NCBI RefSeq assembly: GCF_051014685.1
Contig: NW_027478402.1
Coordinates: 248,001 to 312,000, forward strand
Origin: Ptiloglossa arizonensis
Lineage: Eukaryota > Arthropoda > Insecta > Hymenoptera > Colletidae
DNA length: 64,000 nt
Direction of reading: 5' to 3'
Shown here: piece by piece, positions 24,906 to 37,384 of the stretch
Layout of the letters: each line of letters begins with the position of its first letter
How positions within the stretch are numbered: position 1 is the stretch's first letter
Made by a program: the position numbers and the translations under genes
The notes under the pieces: generated by a model
What the model was told of the DNA's origin: nothing
The model's database searches: none
What the model saw: only the letters and a program-made list of their open reading frames with translations

Positions 24906-25258
24906 CGTTCGCGAGATATGGAAGCTTGAAGCTATGAAATGGTTGAGAAGACAACAAATTTTTCGCACTTCTGCTGCTCCAAGCGCTTAACCAGAGTGGC
25001 CTTGGGGAAAATACACATACCGTTGTAATCGGGCGAGTTTCTACATTCAGACGCAATAGGAATTTTTGGGTTTGGTCAATCCGTTCGCGAGATATGGGAA
25101 TTTGAAGCTAAGAAATGGTTGAGAAGACAACAAATTTTTCGCACTTCTGCTGCTCCACACGCTTAACCAGAATGGCCTAGGGAAAAAATACACATACCTT
25201 TGTAATCGGGAGAGTTTCTACTTTCAGATGTAGTAGGAATTTTTGGGTTTGGTCAATC
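24906..25258 (+). repeat. Two linking monomers, A and G types
   Basis: The A monomer (HindIII variant ggaagcttgaagctatg) is followed by a G-type monomer (cgcaatagg, then ctccacacgc). The pair totals 353 bp and links the truncated HOR copy to the first complete one. The same A-then-G order recurs at 29666. Confidence 0.8.
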
Positions 25259-27022
25259 CGTTCGCGAGATTTGGGAGTTTGAAGCTAAGAAATGGTTGAG
25301 AAGACAACACATTTTTCGCACTTCTGCTGCTCCAAACGCTTAACCAGAGTGGCCTAGGGAAAAATACACATACCGTTGTATTCGGGCGAGTTTCTACATT
25401 CAGACGCAGCAGGAATTTTTGGGTTTGGTCAATCCGTTCGCGAGATATGGGAGTTTGAAGCTAGGAAATGGTTGAGAAGGCAACAAATTTTTCGCAATTC
25501 TGCTGCCCCAAACGCTTAACCAGAGTGGCCTAGGGAAAAATACACATACCGTTGTAATCGGGCGAGTTTCTACATTCAGACGCAGCAGGAATTTTTGGGT
25601 TTGGTCAATCCGTTCGCGAGATGTGGGACTTTGAATCTAAGAAATGGTTGAGAAGGCAACAAATTTTTCGCACTTCTGCTGCTCCAAGCGCTTAACCAGA
25701 AAGGCCTAGGGAGAAAATACACATACCGTTGTAATCGGGCGAGTTTCTACATTCAGACGGAGCAGGAATTTTTGGGTTTGGTCAATCCGTTCGCGACATA
25801 TGGGAGTTTGAAGCTAGGAAATGCTTGACAAGGCAACAAATTTTTCGCACTTCTGCTGCTCCAAACGCTTAACCTGAATAGCCTAGTGAAAAAATACACA
25901 TACCTTTGTAATCGGGCGAGTTTCTACTTTCAGATATAGTAGGAATTTTTGGGTTCTGTCAATCGGTTCGCGAGATGTGGCAGTTTGAAGCTAAGAAATG
26001 GTTGAGAAGATAACAAATTTTTCGCATTTCTCCTGCTCCAACGCTTAACCAGAATGGACTAGGGAAAAAATACACATACCTTTGTAGTCGGGCGAGTTTC
26101 TACTTTCGGATGTAGTAGGAATTTTTGGGTTTGATCAATCCGTTCGCGAGATATGGAAGCTTGAAGCTATGAAATGGTTGAGAAGACAACAAATTTTTCG
26201 CACTTCTGCTGCTCCAAGCGCTTAACCAGAGTGGCCTTGGGGAAAATACACATACCGTTGTAATCGGGCGAGTTTCTACATTCAGACGCAGCAGGAATTT
26301 TTGGGTTTGGTCAATCCGTTCGCGAGATATGGGAGTTTGAAGCTAGGAAATGATTGAGAAGGCAACAAATTTTTCGCAATTCTGCTGCCCCAAACGCTTA
26401 ACCAGAGTGGCCTAGGGAAAAATACACATACCGTTGTAATCGGGCGAGTTTCTACATTCAGACGCAGCAGGAATTTTTGGGTTTGGTCAATCCGTTCGCG
26501 AGATATGGGAGTTTGAATCTAAGAAATGGTTGAGAAGGCAACAAATTTTTCGCACTTCTGCTGCTCCAAACGCTTAACCAGAAAGGCCTAGGGAGAAAAT
26601 ACACATACCGTTGTAATCGGGCGAGTTTCTACATTCAGACGGAGCAGGAATTTTTGGGTTTGGTCAATCCGTTCGCGACATATGGGAGTTTGAAGCTAGG
26701 AAATGCTTGACAAGGCAACAAATTTTTCGCACTTCTGCTGCTCCAAACGCTTAACCTGAATAGCCTAGTGAAAAAATACACATACCTTTGTAATCGGGCG
26801 AGTTTCTACTTTCAGATATAGTAGGAATTTTTGGGTTCTGTCAATCGGTTCGCGAGATGTGGCAGTTTGAAGCTAAGAAATGGTTGAGAAGATAACAAAT
26901 TTTTCGCATTTCTCCTGCTCCAACGCTTAACCAGAATGGCCTAGGGAAAAAATACACATACCTTTGTAATCGGGAGAGTTTCTACTTTCAGATGTAGTAG
27001 GAATTTTTGGGTTTGGTCAATC
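25259..27022 (+). repeat. 10-mer super-HOR, copy 1 (F-B-C'-D-E / A-B*-C-D-E)
   Basis: Two 882-bp pentamers sit side by side, 25259-26140 and 26141-27022. They differ in the first monomer (F with gagatttggg against A with ggaagcttgaag), in the second (ggttgagaagg against B* gattgagaagg) and in the third (C' gtgggactttg against C atgggagtttg). The 1764-bp pair recurs as a whole immediately downstream. Monomer starts were set at cgttcg (cggttcg in E). Confidence 0.88.
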
Positions 27023-28786
27023 CGTTCGCGAGATTTGGGAGTTTGAAGCTAAGAAATGGTTGAGAAGACAACACATTTTTCGCACTTCTGCTGCTCCAAA
27101 CGCTTAACCAGAGTGGCCTAGGGAAAAATACACATACCGTTGTAATCGGGCGAGTTTCTACATTCAGACGCAGCAGGAATTTTTGGGTTTGGTCAATCCG
27201 TTCGCGAGATATGGGAGTTTGAAGCTAGGAAATGGTTGAGAAGGCAACAAATTTTTCGCAATTCTGCTGCCCCAAACGCTTAACCAGAGTGGCCTAGGGA
27301 AAAATACACATACCGTTGTAATCGGGCGAGTTTCTACATTCAGACGCAGCAGGAATTTTTGGGTTTGGTCAATCCGTTCGCGAGATGTGGGACTTTGAAT
27401 CTAAGAAATGGTTGAGAAGGCAACAAATTTTTCGCACTTCTGCTGCTCCAAACGCTTAACCAGAAAGGCCTAGGGAGAAAATACACATACCGTTGTAATC
27501 GGGCGAGTTTCTACATTCAGACGGAGCAGGAATTTTTGGGTTTGGTCAATCCGTTCGCGACATATGGGAGTTTGAAGCTAGGAAATGCTTGACAAGGCAA
27601 CAAATTTTTCGCACTTCTGCTGCTCCAAACGCTTAACCTGAATAGCCTAGTGAAAAAATACACATACCTTTGTAATCGGGCGAGTTTCTACTTTCAGATA
27701 TAGTAGGAATTTTTGGGTTCTGTCAATCGGTTCGCGAGATGTGGCAGTTTGAAGCTAAGAAATGGTTGAGAAGATAACAAATTTTTCGCATTTCTCCTGC
27801 TCCAACGCTTAACCAGAATGGACTAGGGAAAAAATACACATACCTTTGTAGTCGGGCGAGTTTCTACTTTCGGATGTAGTAGGAATTTTTGGGTTTGATC
27901 AATCCGTTCGCGAGATATGGAAGCTTGAAGCTATGAAATGGTTGAGAAGACAACAAATTTTTCGCACTTCTGCTGCTCCAAGCGCTTAACCAGAGTGGCC
28001 TTGGGGAAAATACACATACCGTTGTAATCGGGCGAGTTTCTACATTCAGACGCAGCAGGAATTTTTGGGTTTGGTCAATCCGTTCGCGAGATATGGGAGT
28101 TTGAAGCTAGGAAATGATTGAGAAGGCAACAAATTTTTCGCAATTCTGCTGCCCCAAACGCTTAACCAGAGTGGCCTAGGGAAAAATACACATACCGTTG
28201 TAATCGGGCGAGTTTCTACATTCAGACGCAGCAGGAATTTTTGGGTTTGGTCAATCCGTTCGCGAGATATGGGAGTTTGAATCTAAGAAATGGTTGAGAA
28301 GGCAACAAATTTTTCGCACTTCTGCTGCTCCAAACGCTTAACCAGAAAGGCCTAGGGAGAAAATACACATACCGTTGTAATCGGGCGAGTTTCTACATTC
28401 AGACGGAGCAGGAATTTTTGGGTTTGGTCAATCCGTTCGCGACATATGGGAGTTTGAAGCTAGGAAATGCTTGACAAGGCAACAAATTTTTCGCACTTCT
28501 GCTGCTCCAAACGCTTAACCTGAATAGCCTAGTGAAAAAATACACATACCTTTGTAATCGGGCGAGTTTCTACTTTCAGATATAGTAGGAATTTTTGGGT
28601 TCTGTCAATCGGTTCGCGAGATGTGGCAGTTTGAAGCTAAGAAATGGTTGAGAAGATAACAAATTTTTCGCATTTCTCCTGCTCCAACGCTTAACCAGAA
28701 TGGACTAGGGAAAAAATACACATACCTTTGTAGTCGGGCGAGTTTCTACTTTCGGATGTAGTAGGAATTTTTGGGTTTGATCAATC
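27023..28786 (+). repeat. 10-mer super-HOR, copy 2
   Basis: This copy repeats the F-B-C'-D-E then A-B*-C-D-E order of 25259-27022 at an offset of 1764 bp, including the B* gattgag and C' gggactttg markers. It shows that the larger of two nested periods has itself been amplified. Small differences are present, for example ctccaagcgc against ctccaaacgc in C'. Confidence 0.88.
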
Positions 28787-29665
28787 CGTTCGCGAGATAT
28801 GGAAGCTTGAAGCTATGAAATGGTTGAGAAGACAACAAATTTTTCGCACTTCTGCTGCTCCAAGCGCTTAACCAGAGTGGCCTTGGGGAAAATACACATA
28901 CCGTTGTAATCGGGCGAGTTTCTACATTCAGACGCAGCAGGAATTTTTGGGTTTGGTCAATCCGTTCGCGAGATATGGGAGTTTGAAGCTAGGAAATGGT
29001 TGAGAAGGCAACAAATTTTTCGCAATTCTGCTGCCCCAAACGCTTAACCAGAGTGGCCTAGGGAAAAATACACATACCGTTGTAATCGGGCGAGTTTCTA
29101 CATTCAGACGCAGCAGGAATTTTTGGGTTTGGTCAATCCGTTCGCGCGATATGGGAGTTTGAATCTAAGAAATGGTTGAGAAGGCAACAAATTTTTCGCA
29201 CTTCTGCTGCTCCAAACGCTTAACCAGAAAGGCCTAGGGAGAAAATACACATTCCGTTGTAATCGGGCGAGTTTCTACATTCAGACGGAGCAGGAATTTT
29301 TGGGTTTGGTCAATCCGTTCGCGACATATGGGAGTTTGAAGCTAGGAAATGCTTGACAAGGCAACAAATTTTTCGCACTTCTGCTGCTCCAAACGCTTAA
29401 CCTGAATAGCCTAGTGAAAAAATACACATACCTTTGTAATCGGGCGAGTTTCTACTTTCAGATATAGTAGGAATTTTTGGGTTCTGTCAATCGGTTCGCG
29501 AGATGTGGCAGTTTGAAGCTAAGAAATGGTTGAGAAGATAAATTTTTCGCATTTCTCCTGCTCCAACGCTTAACCAGAATGGACTAGGGAAAAAATACAC
29601 ATACCTTTGTAATCGGGCGAGTTTCTACTTTCGGATGTAGTAGGAATTTTTGGGTTTGATCAATC
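28787..29665 (+). repeat. 5-mer HOR copy, A-B-C-D-E (879 bp)
   Basis: This is a complete pentamer, three bases shorter than its neighbours because the E monomer reads gaagataaattttt near 29533, where the others read gaagataacaaattttt. Its C monomer has gttcgcgcgatatggg and cacattccg, shared with the copy at 31256 but not with those at 26141 or 27905. Confidence 0.88.
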
Positions 29666-30373
29666 CGTTCGCGAGATATGGAAGCTTGAAGCTATGAAAT
29701 GGTTGAGAAGACAACAAATTTTTCGCACTTCTGCTGCTCCAAACGCTTAACCAGAGTGGCCTAGGAAAAAAATACACAAACCGTTGTAATCGGGCGAGCT
29801 TCTACATTCAGACGCAATAGGAATTTTTGGGTTTGGTCAATCCGTTCGCGAGATATGGGAGTTTGAAGCTAAGAAATGGTTGAGAAGACAACAAATTTTT
29901 CGCACTTCTGCTGCTCCACACGCTTAACCAGAATGGCCTAGGGAAAAAATACACATACCTTTGTAATCGGGAGAGTTTCTACTTTCAGAGGTAGTAGGAA
30001 TTTTTGGGTTTGGTCAATCCGTTCGCGAGATGTGGGAGTTTGAAGCTAAGAAATGGTTGAGAAGACAACAAATTTTTCGCACTTCTGCTGCTCCAAACGC
30101 TTAACCAGAAAGGCCTAGGGAGAAAATACACATACCGTTGTAATCGGGCGAGTTTCTACATTCAGACGCAATAGGAATTTTTGGGTTTGGTCAATCCGTT
30201 CGCGAGATATGGGAATTTGAAGCTAAGAAATGGTTGAGAAGACAACAAATTTTTCGCACTTCTGCTGCTCCACACGCTTAACCAGAATGGCCTAGGGAAA
30301 AAATACACATACCTTTGTAATCGGGAGAGTTTCTACTTTCAGATGTAGTAGGAATTTTTGGGTTTGGTCAATC
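29666..30373 (+). repeat. Four linking monomers within the 5-mer zone
   Basis: An A monomer is followed by three others: one with acacaaaccg and ctccacacgc, one with cagaggtagtagg and gaaaggcc, and one with atgggaatttgaag and ctccacacgc. This 708-bp block interrupts the regular pentamer series. Its members reappear in the 26-mer block downstream. Confidence 0.8.
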
Positions 30374-31255
30374 CGTTCGCGAGATTTGGGAGTTTGAAGC
30401 TAAGAAATGGTTGAGAAGACAACACATTTTTCGCACTTCTGCTGCTCCAAACGCTTAACCAGAGTGGCCTAGGGAAAAATACACATACCGTTGTAATCGG
30501 GCGAGTTTCTACATTCAGACGCAGCAGGAATTTTTGGGTTTGGTCAATCCGTTCGCGAGATATGGGAGTTTGAAGCTAGGAAATGGTTGAGAAGGCAACA
30601 AATTTTTCGCAATTCTGCTGCCCCAAACGCTTAACCAGAGTGGCCTAGGGAAAAATACACATACCGTTGTAATCGGGCGAGTTTCTACATTCAGACGCAG
30701 CAGGAATTTTTGGGTTTGGTCAATCCGTTCGCGAGATATGGGAGTTTGAATCTAAGAAATGGTTGAGAAGGCAACAAATTTTTCGCACTTCTGCTGCTCC
30801 AAACGCTTAACCAGAAAGGCCTAGGGAGAAAATACACATACCGTTGTAATCGGGCGAGTTTCTACATTCAGACGGAGCAGGAATTTTTGGGTTTGGTCAA
30901 TCCGTTCGCGACATATGGGAGTTTGAAGCTAGGAAATGCTTGACAAGGCAACAAATTTTTCGCACTTCTGCTGCTCCAAACGCTTAACCTGAATAGCCTA
31001 GTGAAAAAATACACATACCTTTGTAATCGGGCGAGTTTCTACTTTCAGATATAGTAGGAATTTTTGGGTTCTGTCAATCGGTTCGCGAGATGTGGCAGTT
31101 TGAAGCTAAGAAATGGTTGAGAAGATAACAAATTTTTCGCATTTCTCCTGCTCCAACGCTTAACCAGAATGGACTAGGGAAAAAATACACATACCTTTGT
31201 AGTCGGGCGAGTTTCTACTTCCGGATGTAGTAGGAATTTTTGGGTTTGATCAATC
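30374..31255 (+). repeat. 5-mer HOR copy, F-B-C-D-E (882 bp)
   Basis: The F monomer (gagatttggg, acaacacattttt) opens this unit, which then follows the standard order and matches 25259-26140 and 27023-27904 in type. Its third monomer has the C form atgggagtttgaatc, not C'. Confidence 0.88.
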
Positions 31256-32137
31256 CGTTCGCGAGATATGGAAGCTTGAAGCTATGAAATGGTTGAGAAG
31301 ACAACAAATTTTTCGCACTTCTGCTGCTCCAAGCGCTTAACCAGAGTGGCCTTGGGGAAAATACACATACCGTTGTAATCGGGCGAGTTTCTACATTCAG
31401 ACGCAGCAGGAATTTTTGGGTTTGGTCAATCCGTTCGCGAGATATAGGAGTTTGAAGCTAGGAAATGGTTGAGAAGGCAACAAATTTTTCGCGATTCTGC
31501 TGCCCCAAACGCTTAACCAGAGTGGCCTAGGGAAAAATACACATACCGTTGTAATCGGGCGAGTTTCTACATTCAGACGCAGCAGGAATTTTTGGGTTTG
31601 GTCAATCCGTTCGCGCGATATGGGAGTTTGAATCTAAGAAATGGTTGAGAAGGCAACAAATTTTCCGCACTTCTGCTGCTCCAAACGCTTAACCAGAAAG
31701 GCCTAGGGAGAAAATACACATTCCGTTGTAATCGGGCGAGTTTCTACATTCAGACGGAGCAGGAATTTTTGGGTTTGGTCAATCCGTTCGCGACATATGG
31801 GAGTTTGAAGCTAGGAAATGCTTGACAAGGCAACAAATTTTTCGCACTTCTGCTGCTCCAAACGCTTAACCTGAATAGCCTAGTGAAAAAATACACATAC
31901 CTTTGTAATCGGGCGAGTTTCTACTTTCAGATATAGTAGGAATTTTTGGGTTCTGTCAATCGGTTCGCGAGATGTGGCAGTTTGAAGCTAAGAAATGGTT
32001 GAGAAGATAACAAATTTTTCGCATTTCTCCTGCTCCAACGCTTAACCAGAATGGACTAGGGAAAAAATACACATACCTTTGTAATCGGGCGAGTTTCTAC
32101 TTTCGGATGTAGTAGGAATTTTTGGGTTTGATCAATC
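31256..32137 (+). repeat. 5-mer HOR copy, A-B-C-D-E (882 bp)
   Basis: This is the last complete pentamer. It shares the C variants gttcgcgcgat and cacattccg with the copy at 28787, so these two are closer to each other than to the pentamers nearer the left. Private changes include gatataggag and gcgattctgc in B. Confidence 0.88.
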
Positions 32138-32796
32138 CGTTCGCGAGATATGGAAGCTTGAAGCTATGAAATGGTTGAGAAGACAACAAATTTTTCGCAC
32201 TTCTGCTGCTCCAAGCGCTTAACCAGAGTGGCCTTGGGGAAAATACACATACCGTTGTAATCGGGCGAGTTTCTACATTTCGACGCAGTAGGAATTTTTG
32301 GGTTTGGTCAATCCGTTCGCGAGATATGGGAGTTTGAAGCTAAGAAATGGTTGAGAAGACAACAAATTTTTCGCACTTCTGCTGCTCCACACGCTTAACC
32401 AGAATGGCCTAGGGAAAAAATACACATACCTTTGTAATCGGGAGAGTTTCTACTTTCAGAGGTAGTAGGAATTTTTGGGTTTGGTCAATCCGTTCGCGAG
32501 ATGTGGGAGTTTGAAGCTAAGAAATGGTTGAGAAGACAACAAATTTTTCGCACTTCTGCTGCTCCAAACGCTTAACCAGAGTGGCCTAGAGAAAAATACA
32601 CATACCGTTGTAATCGGGCGAGTTTCTACATTCAGAGGCAGCACGAATTTTTGGGTGTGGTCAATCCGTTCGCGAGATATGGGAGTTTGAAGCTAAGAAA
32701 TGGTTGAGAAGACAACAAATTTTTCGCACTTCTGCTGCTCCAAACGCTTAACCAGAAAGGCCTAGTGAAAAAATACACATACCGTTGTAATCGGGA
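32138..32796 (+). repeat. Linking monomers before the 26-mer block
   Basis: An A monomer is followed by three others with cagaggtagtagg, cagaggcagcacg and gggtgtggtcaatcc variants. The cagaggcagcacg form is common again after 42.6 kb. Only satellite is present. Confidence 0.8.
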
Positions 32797-35700
32797 GAGT
32801 TTCTACATTCAGACGCAGCAGGAATTTTTGGGTTTGGTCAATCCGTTCGCAAGATATGGGAGTTTGAAGCTAAGAAATGCTTGAGAAAGCACCAAATTTT
32901 TCGCACTTCAGCTGCTCCAAACGCTTAACACGAATAGCCTAGTGAAAAAATACACATACCTTTGTAATCGGGCGAATTTCTACTTTCAGATATAGTAGGA
33001 ATTTTTGGGTTTGGTCAATCCGTTCGCGAGATATGGAAGCTTGAAGCTATGAAATGGTTGAGAAGACAACAAATTTTTCGCACTTCTGCTGCTCCAAACG
33101 CTTAACCAGAGTGGCCTTGGGGAAAATACACATACCGTTGTAATCGGGCGAGTTTCTACATTCAGACGCAGTAGGAATTTTTGATTTGGTCAATCCGTTC
33201 GCGAGATATGGGAGTTTGAATCTAAGAAATGGTTGAGAAGGCAACAAATTTTTCGCACTTCTGCTGCTCCAAACGCTTAACCAGAATGGCCTAGGGAGAA
33301 AATACACATACCTTTGTAATCGGGCGAGTTTCTTCTTTCAGATGTAGTAGGAATTTTTGGGTTTGGTCAATCCGTTCGCGAGATGTGGGAGTTTGAAGCT
33401 AAGAAATGGTTGAGGAGACAACAAATTTTTCGCACTTCTGCTGCTCCAAACGCTTAACCAGAGTGGCCTAGGGAAAAATACACATACCGTTGTAATCGGG
33501 CGAGTTTCTACATTCAGACGCAGTAGGAATTTTTGGGTTTGGTCAATCCGTTCGCGAGATATGGGAGTTTGAATCTAAGAAATGGTTGAGAAGGCAACAA
33601 ATTTTTCGCACTTCTGCTGCTCCAAAAGCTTAACCAGAAAGGCCTAGGGAGAAAATACACATACCGTTGTAATCGGGCGAGTTTCTACATTCAGACGGAG
33701 CAGGAATTTTTGGGTTTGGTCAATCCGTTCGCGACATACAGGAGTTTGAAGCTAGGAAATGCTTGACAAGGCAACAAATTTTTCGCACTTCTGCTGCTCC
33801 AAACGCTTAACCTGAATAGCCTAGTGAAAAAATACACATACCTTTGTAATCGGGCGAGTTTCTACTTTCAGATATAGTAGGAATTTTTGGGTTCTGTCAA
33901 TCGGTTCGCGAGATGTGGCAGTTTGAAGCTAAGAAATGGTTGAGAAGATAACAAATTTTTCGCACTTCTGCTGCTCCAAACGCTTAACCAGAGTGGCCTT
34001 GGGGAAAATACACATACCGTTGTAATCGGGCGAGTTTCTACATTCAGACGCAGTAGGAATTTTTGATTTGGTCAATCCGTTCGCGAGATATGGGATTTTG
34101 AATCTACGAAATGGTTGAGAAGGCAACAAATTTTTCGCACTTCGGCTGCTCCAAACGCTTAACCAGAATGGCCTAGGGAGAAAATACACATACCTTTGTA
34201 ATCGGGCGAGTTTCTTCTTTCAGATGTAGTAGGAATTTTTGGGTTTGGTCAATCCGTTCGCGAGATGTGGGAGTTTGAAGCTAAGAAATGGTTGAGAAGA
34301 CAACAAATTTTTCGCACTTCTGCTGCTCCAAACGCTTAACCAGAGTGGCCTAGGGAAAAAATACACAAACCGTTGTAATCGGGCGAGCTTCTACATTCAG
34401 ACGCAATAGGAATTTTTGGGTTTGGTCAATCCGTTCGCGAGATATGGGAGTTTGAAGCTAAGAAATGGTTGGGAAGACAACAAATTTTTCGCACATCTGC
34501 TGCTCCACACGCTTAACCAGAATGGCCTAGGGAAAAAATACACATACCTTTGTAATCGGGAGAGTTTCTACTTTCAGATGTAGTAGGAATTTTTGGGTTT
34601 GGTCAATCCGTTCGCGAGATTTGGGAGTTTGAAGCTAAGAAATGGTTGAGAAGACAACAAATTTTTCGCACTTCTGCTGCTCCAAACGCTTAACCAGAGT
34701 GGCCTAGGGAAAAATACACATACCGTTGTAATCGGGCGAGTTTCTACATTCAGACGCAGCAGGAATTTTTGGGTTTGGTCAATCCGTTCGCGAGATATGG
34801 GAGTTTGAAGCTAGGAAATGGTTGAGAAGGCAACAAATTTTTCGCAATTCTGCTGCCCCAAACGCTTAACCAGAGTGGCCTAGGGAAAAATACACATACC
34901 GTTGTAATCGGGCGAGTTTCTACATTCAGACGCAGCAGGAATTTTTGGGTTTGGTCAATCCGTTCGCGAGATATGGGAGTTTGAATCTAAGAAATGGTTG
35001 AGAAGGCAACAAATTTTTCGCACTTCTGCTGCTCCAAACGCTTAACCAGAAAGGCCTAGGGAGAAAATACACATACCGTTGTAATCGGGCGAGTTTCTAC
35101 ATTCAGACGGAGCAGGAATTTTTTGGTTTGGTCAATCCGTTCGCGACATATGGGAGTTTGAAGCTAGGAAATGCTTGACAAGGCAACAAATTTTTCGCCC
35201 TTCTGCTGCTCCAAACGCTTAACCTGAATAGCCTAGTGAAAAAATACACATACCTTTGTAATCGGGCGAGTTTCTACTTTCAGATATAGTAGGAATTTTT
35301 GGGTTCTGTCAATCGGTTCGCGAGATGTGGCAGTTTGAAGCTAAGAAATGGTTGAGAAGATAACAAATTTTTCGCATTTCTCCTGCTCCAACGCTTAACC
35401 AGAATGGACAAGGGAAAAAATACACATACCTTTGTAATCGGGCGAGTTTCTACTTTCGGATGTAGTAGGAATTTTTGGGTTTGATCAATCCGTTCGCGAG
35501 ATATGGAAGCTTGAAGCTATGAAATGGTTGAGAAGACAACAAATTTTTCGCACTTCTGCTGCTCCAAGCGCTTAACCAGAGTGGCCTTGGGGAAAATACA
35601 CATACCGTTGTAATCGGGCGAGTTTCTACATTCAGACGCAGTAGGAATTTTTGATTTGGTCAATCCGTTCGCGAGATATGGGAGTTTGAATCTAAGAAAT

Positions 35701-37084
35701 GGTTGAGAAGGCAACAAATTTTTCGCACTTCTGCTGCTCCAAACGCTTAACCAGAATGGCCTAGGGAGAAAATACACATACCTTTGTAATCGGGCGAGTT
35801 TCTTCTTTCAGATGTAGTAGGAATATTTGTGTTTGGTCAATCCGTTCGCGAGATGTGGGAGTTTGAATCTAAGAAGTGGTTGAGAAGACAACAAATTTTT
35901 CGCACTTCTGCTGCTCCAAACGCTTAACCAGAGTGGCCTAGGAAAAAAATACACAAACCGTTGTAATCGGGCGAGCTTCTACATTCAGACGCAATAGGAA
36001 TTTTTGGGTTTGGTCAATCCGTTCGCGAGATATGGGAGTTTGAAGCTAAGAAATGGTTGAGAAGACAACAAATTTTTCGCACTTCTGCTGCTCCACACGC
36101 TTAACCAGAATGGCCTAGGGAAAAAATACACATACCTTTGTAATCGGGAGAGTTTCTACTTTCAGATGTAGTAGGAATTTTTGGGTTTGGTCAATCCGTT
36201 CGCGAGATGTGGGAGTTTGAAGCTAAGAAATGGTTGAGAAGACAACAAATTTTTCGCACATCTGCTGCTCCAAACGCTTAACCAGAGTGGCCTAGGGAAA
36301 AATACACATACCGTTGTAATCGGGCGAGTTTCTACATTCAGACGCAGCCAGAATTTTTGGGTTTGGTCAATCCGTTCGCGAGATATGGGATTTTGAAGCT
36401 AGGAAATGGTTGAGAAGGCAACAAATTTTTCGCAATTCTGCTGCCCCAAACGCTTAACCAGAGTGGCCTAGGGAAAAATACACATACCGTTGTAATCGGG
36501 CGAGTTTCTACATTCAGACGCAGCAGGAATTTTTGGGTTTGGTCAATCCGTTCGCGAGATATGGGAGTTTGAAGCTAGGAAATGGTTGAGGAGGCAACAA
36601 ATTTTTCGCACTTCTGCTGCCCCAAACGCTTAACCAGAACGGCCTAGGGAAAAAATACACAAACCGTTGTAATCGGGCGAGCTTCTACATTCAGACGCAA
36701 TAGGAATTTTTGGGTTTGGTCAATCCGTTCGCGAGATATGGGAGTTTGAAGCTAAGAAATGGTTGAGAAGACAACAAATTTTTCGCACTTCTGCTGCTCC
36801 ACACGCTTAACCAGAATGGCCTAGGGAAAAAATACACATACCTTTGTAATCGGGAGAGTTTCTACTTTCAGATGTAGTAGGAATTTTTGGGTTTGGTCAA
36901 TCCGTTCGCGAGATGTGGGAGTTTGAAGCTAAGAAATGGTTGAGAAGACAACAAATTTTTCGCACTTCTGCTGCTCCAAACGCTTAACCAGATTGGCCTA
37001 GGGAAAAATACACATACCGTTGTAATCGGGCGAGTTTCTACATTCAGACGCAGCAGGAATTTTTGGGTTTGGTCAATCCGTTCG
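32797..37084 (+). repeat. 26-mer higher-order repeat, copy 1
   Basis: This segment recurs at an offset of 4588 bp (26 monomers, fourteen bases short). Shared rare variants include gcaagatatggg with gagaaagcacc, gacatacaggag, ccaaaagcttaacc, cttcggctgc, ttttcgcccttc, tggacaaggg and gcagccagaat. Only a few mismatches were seen, among them ggtttggtc against ggtttgatc near 33367/37955. An internal 882-bp offset (33047 against 33929) links it to the pentamer zone. Confidence 0.93.
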
Positions 37085-37384
37085 CGAGATATGGGAGTTT
37101 GAAGCTAGGAAATGGTTGAGAAGGCAACAAATTTTTCGCAATTCTGCTGCCCCAAACGCTTAACCAGAGTGGCCTAGGGAAAAAATACACAAACCGTTGT
37201 AATCGGGCGAGCTTCTACATTCAGACGCAATAGGAATTTTTGGGTTTGGTCAATCCGTTCGCGAGATATGGGAGTTTGAAGCTAAGAAATGGTTGGGAAG
37301 ACAACAAATTTTTCGCACATCTGCTGCTCCACACGCTTAACCAGAATGGCCTAGGGAAAAATACACATACCGTTGTAATCGGGC
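37085..37384 (+). repeat. Linker monomers between 26-mer copies
   Basis: Under two monomers lie between the copies. They carry gctaggaaatgg, gcaattctgctgcccc, acacaaaccg, ggttgggaag and ctccacacgc variants, all also found inside the HOR copies. No other sequence is present. Confidence 0.8.

Noticed and set aside
33047..33307. Minus-strand open frame of 86 codons recurring at 21934, 23698, 33929, 35517, 37635, 38517 and 40105
   Set aside because: The repeated conservation follows HOR duplication of the DNA, not selection on protein. The frame reads the antisense of the monomer and ends wherever a monomer variant brings a stop.
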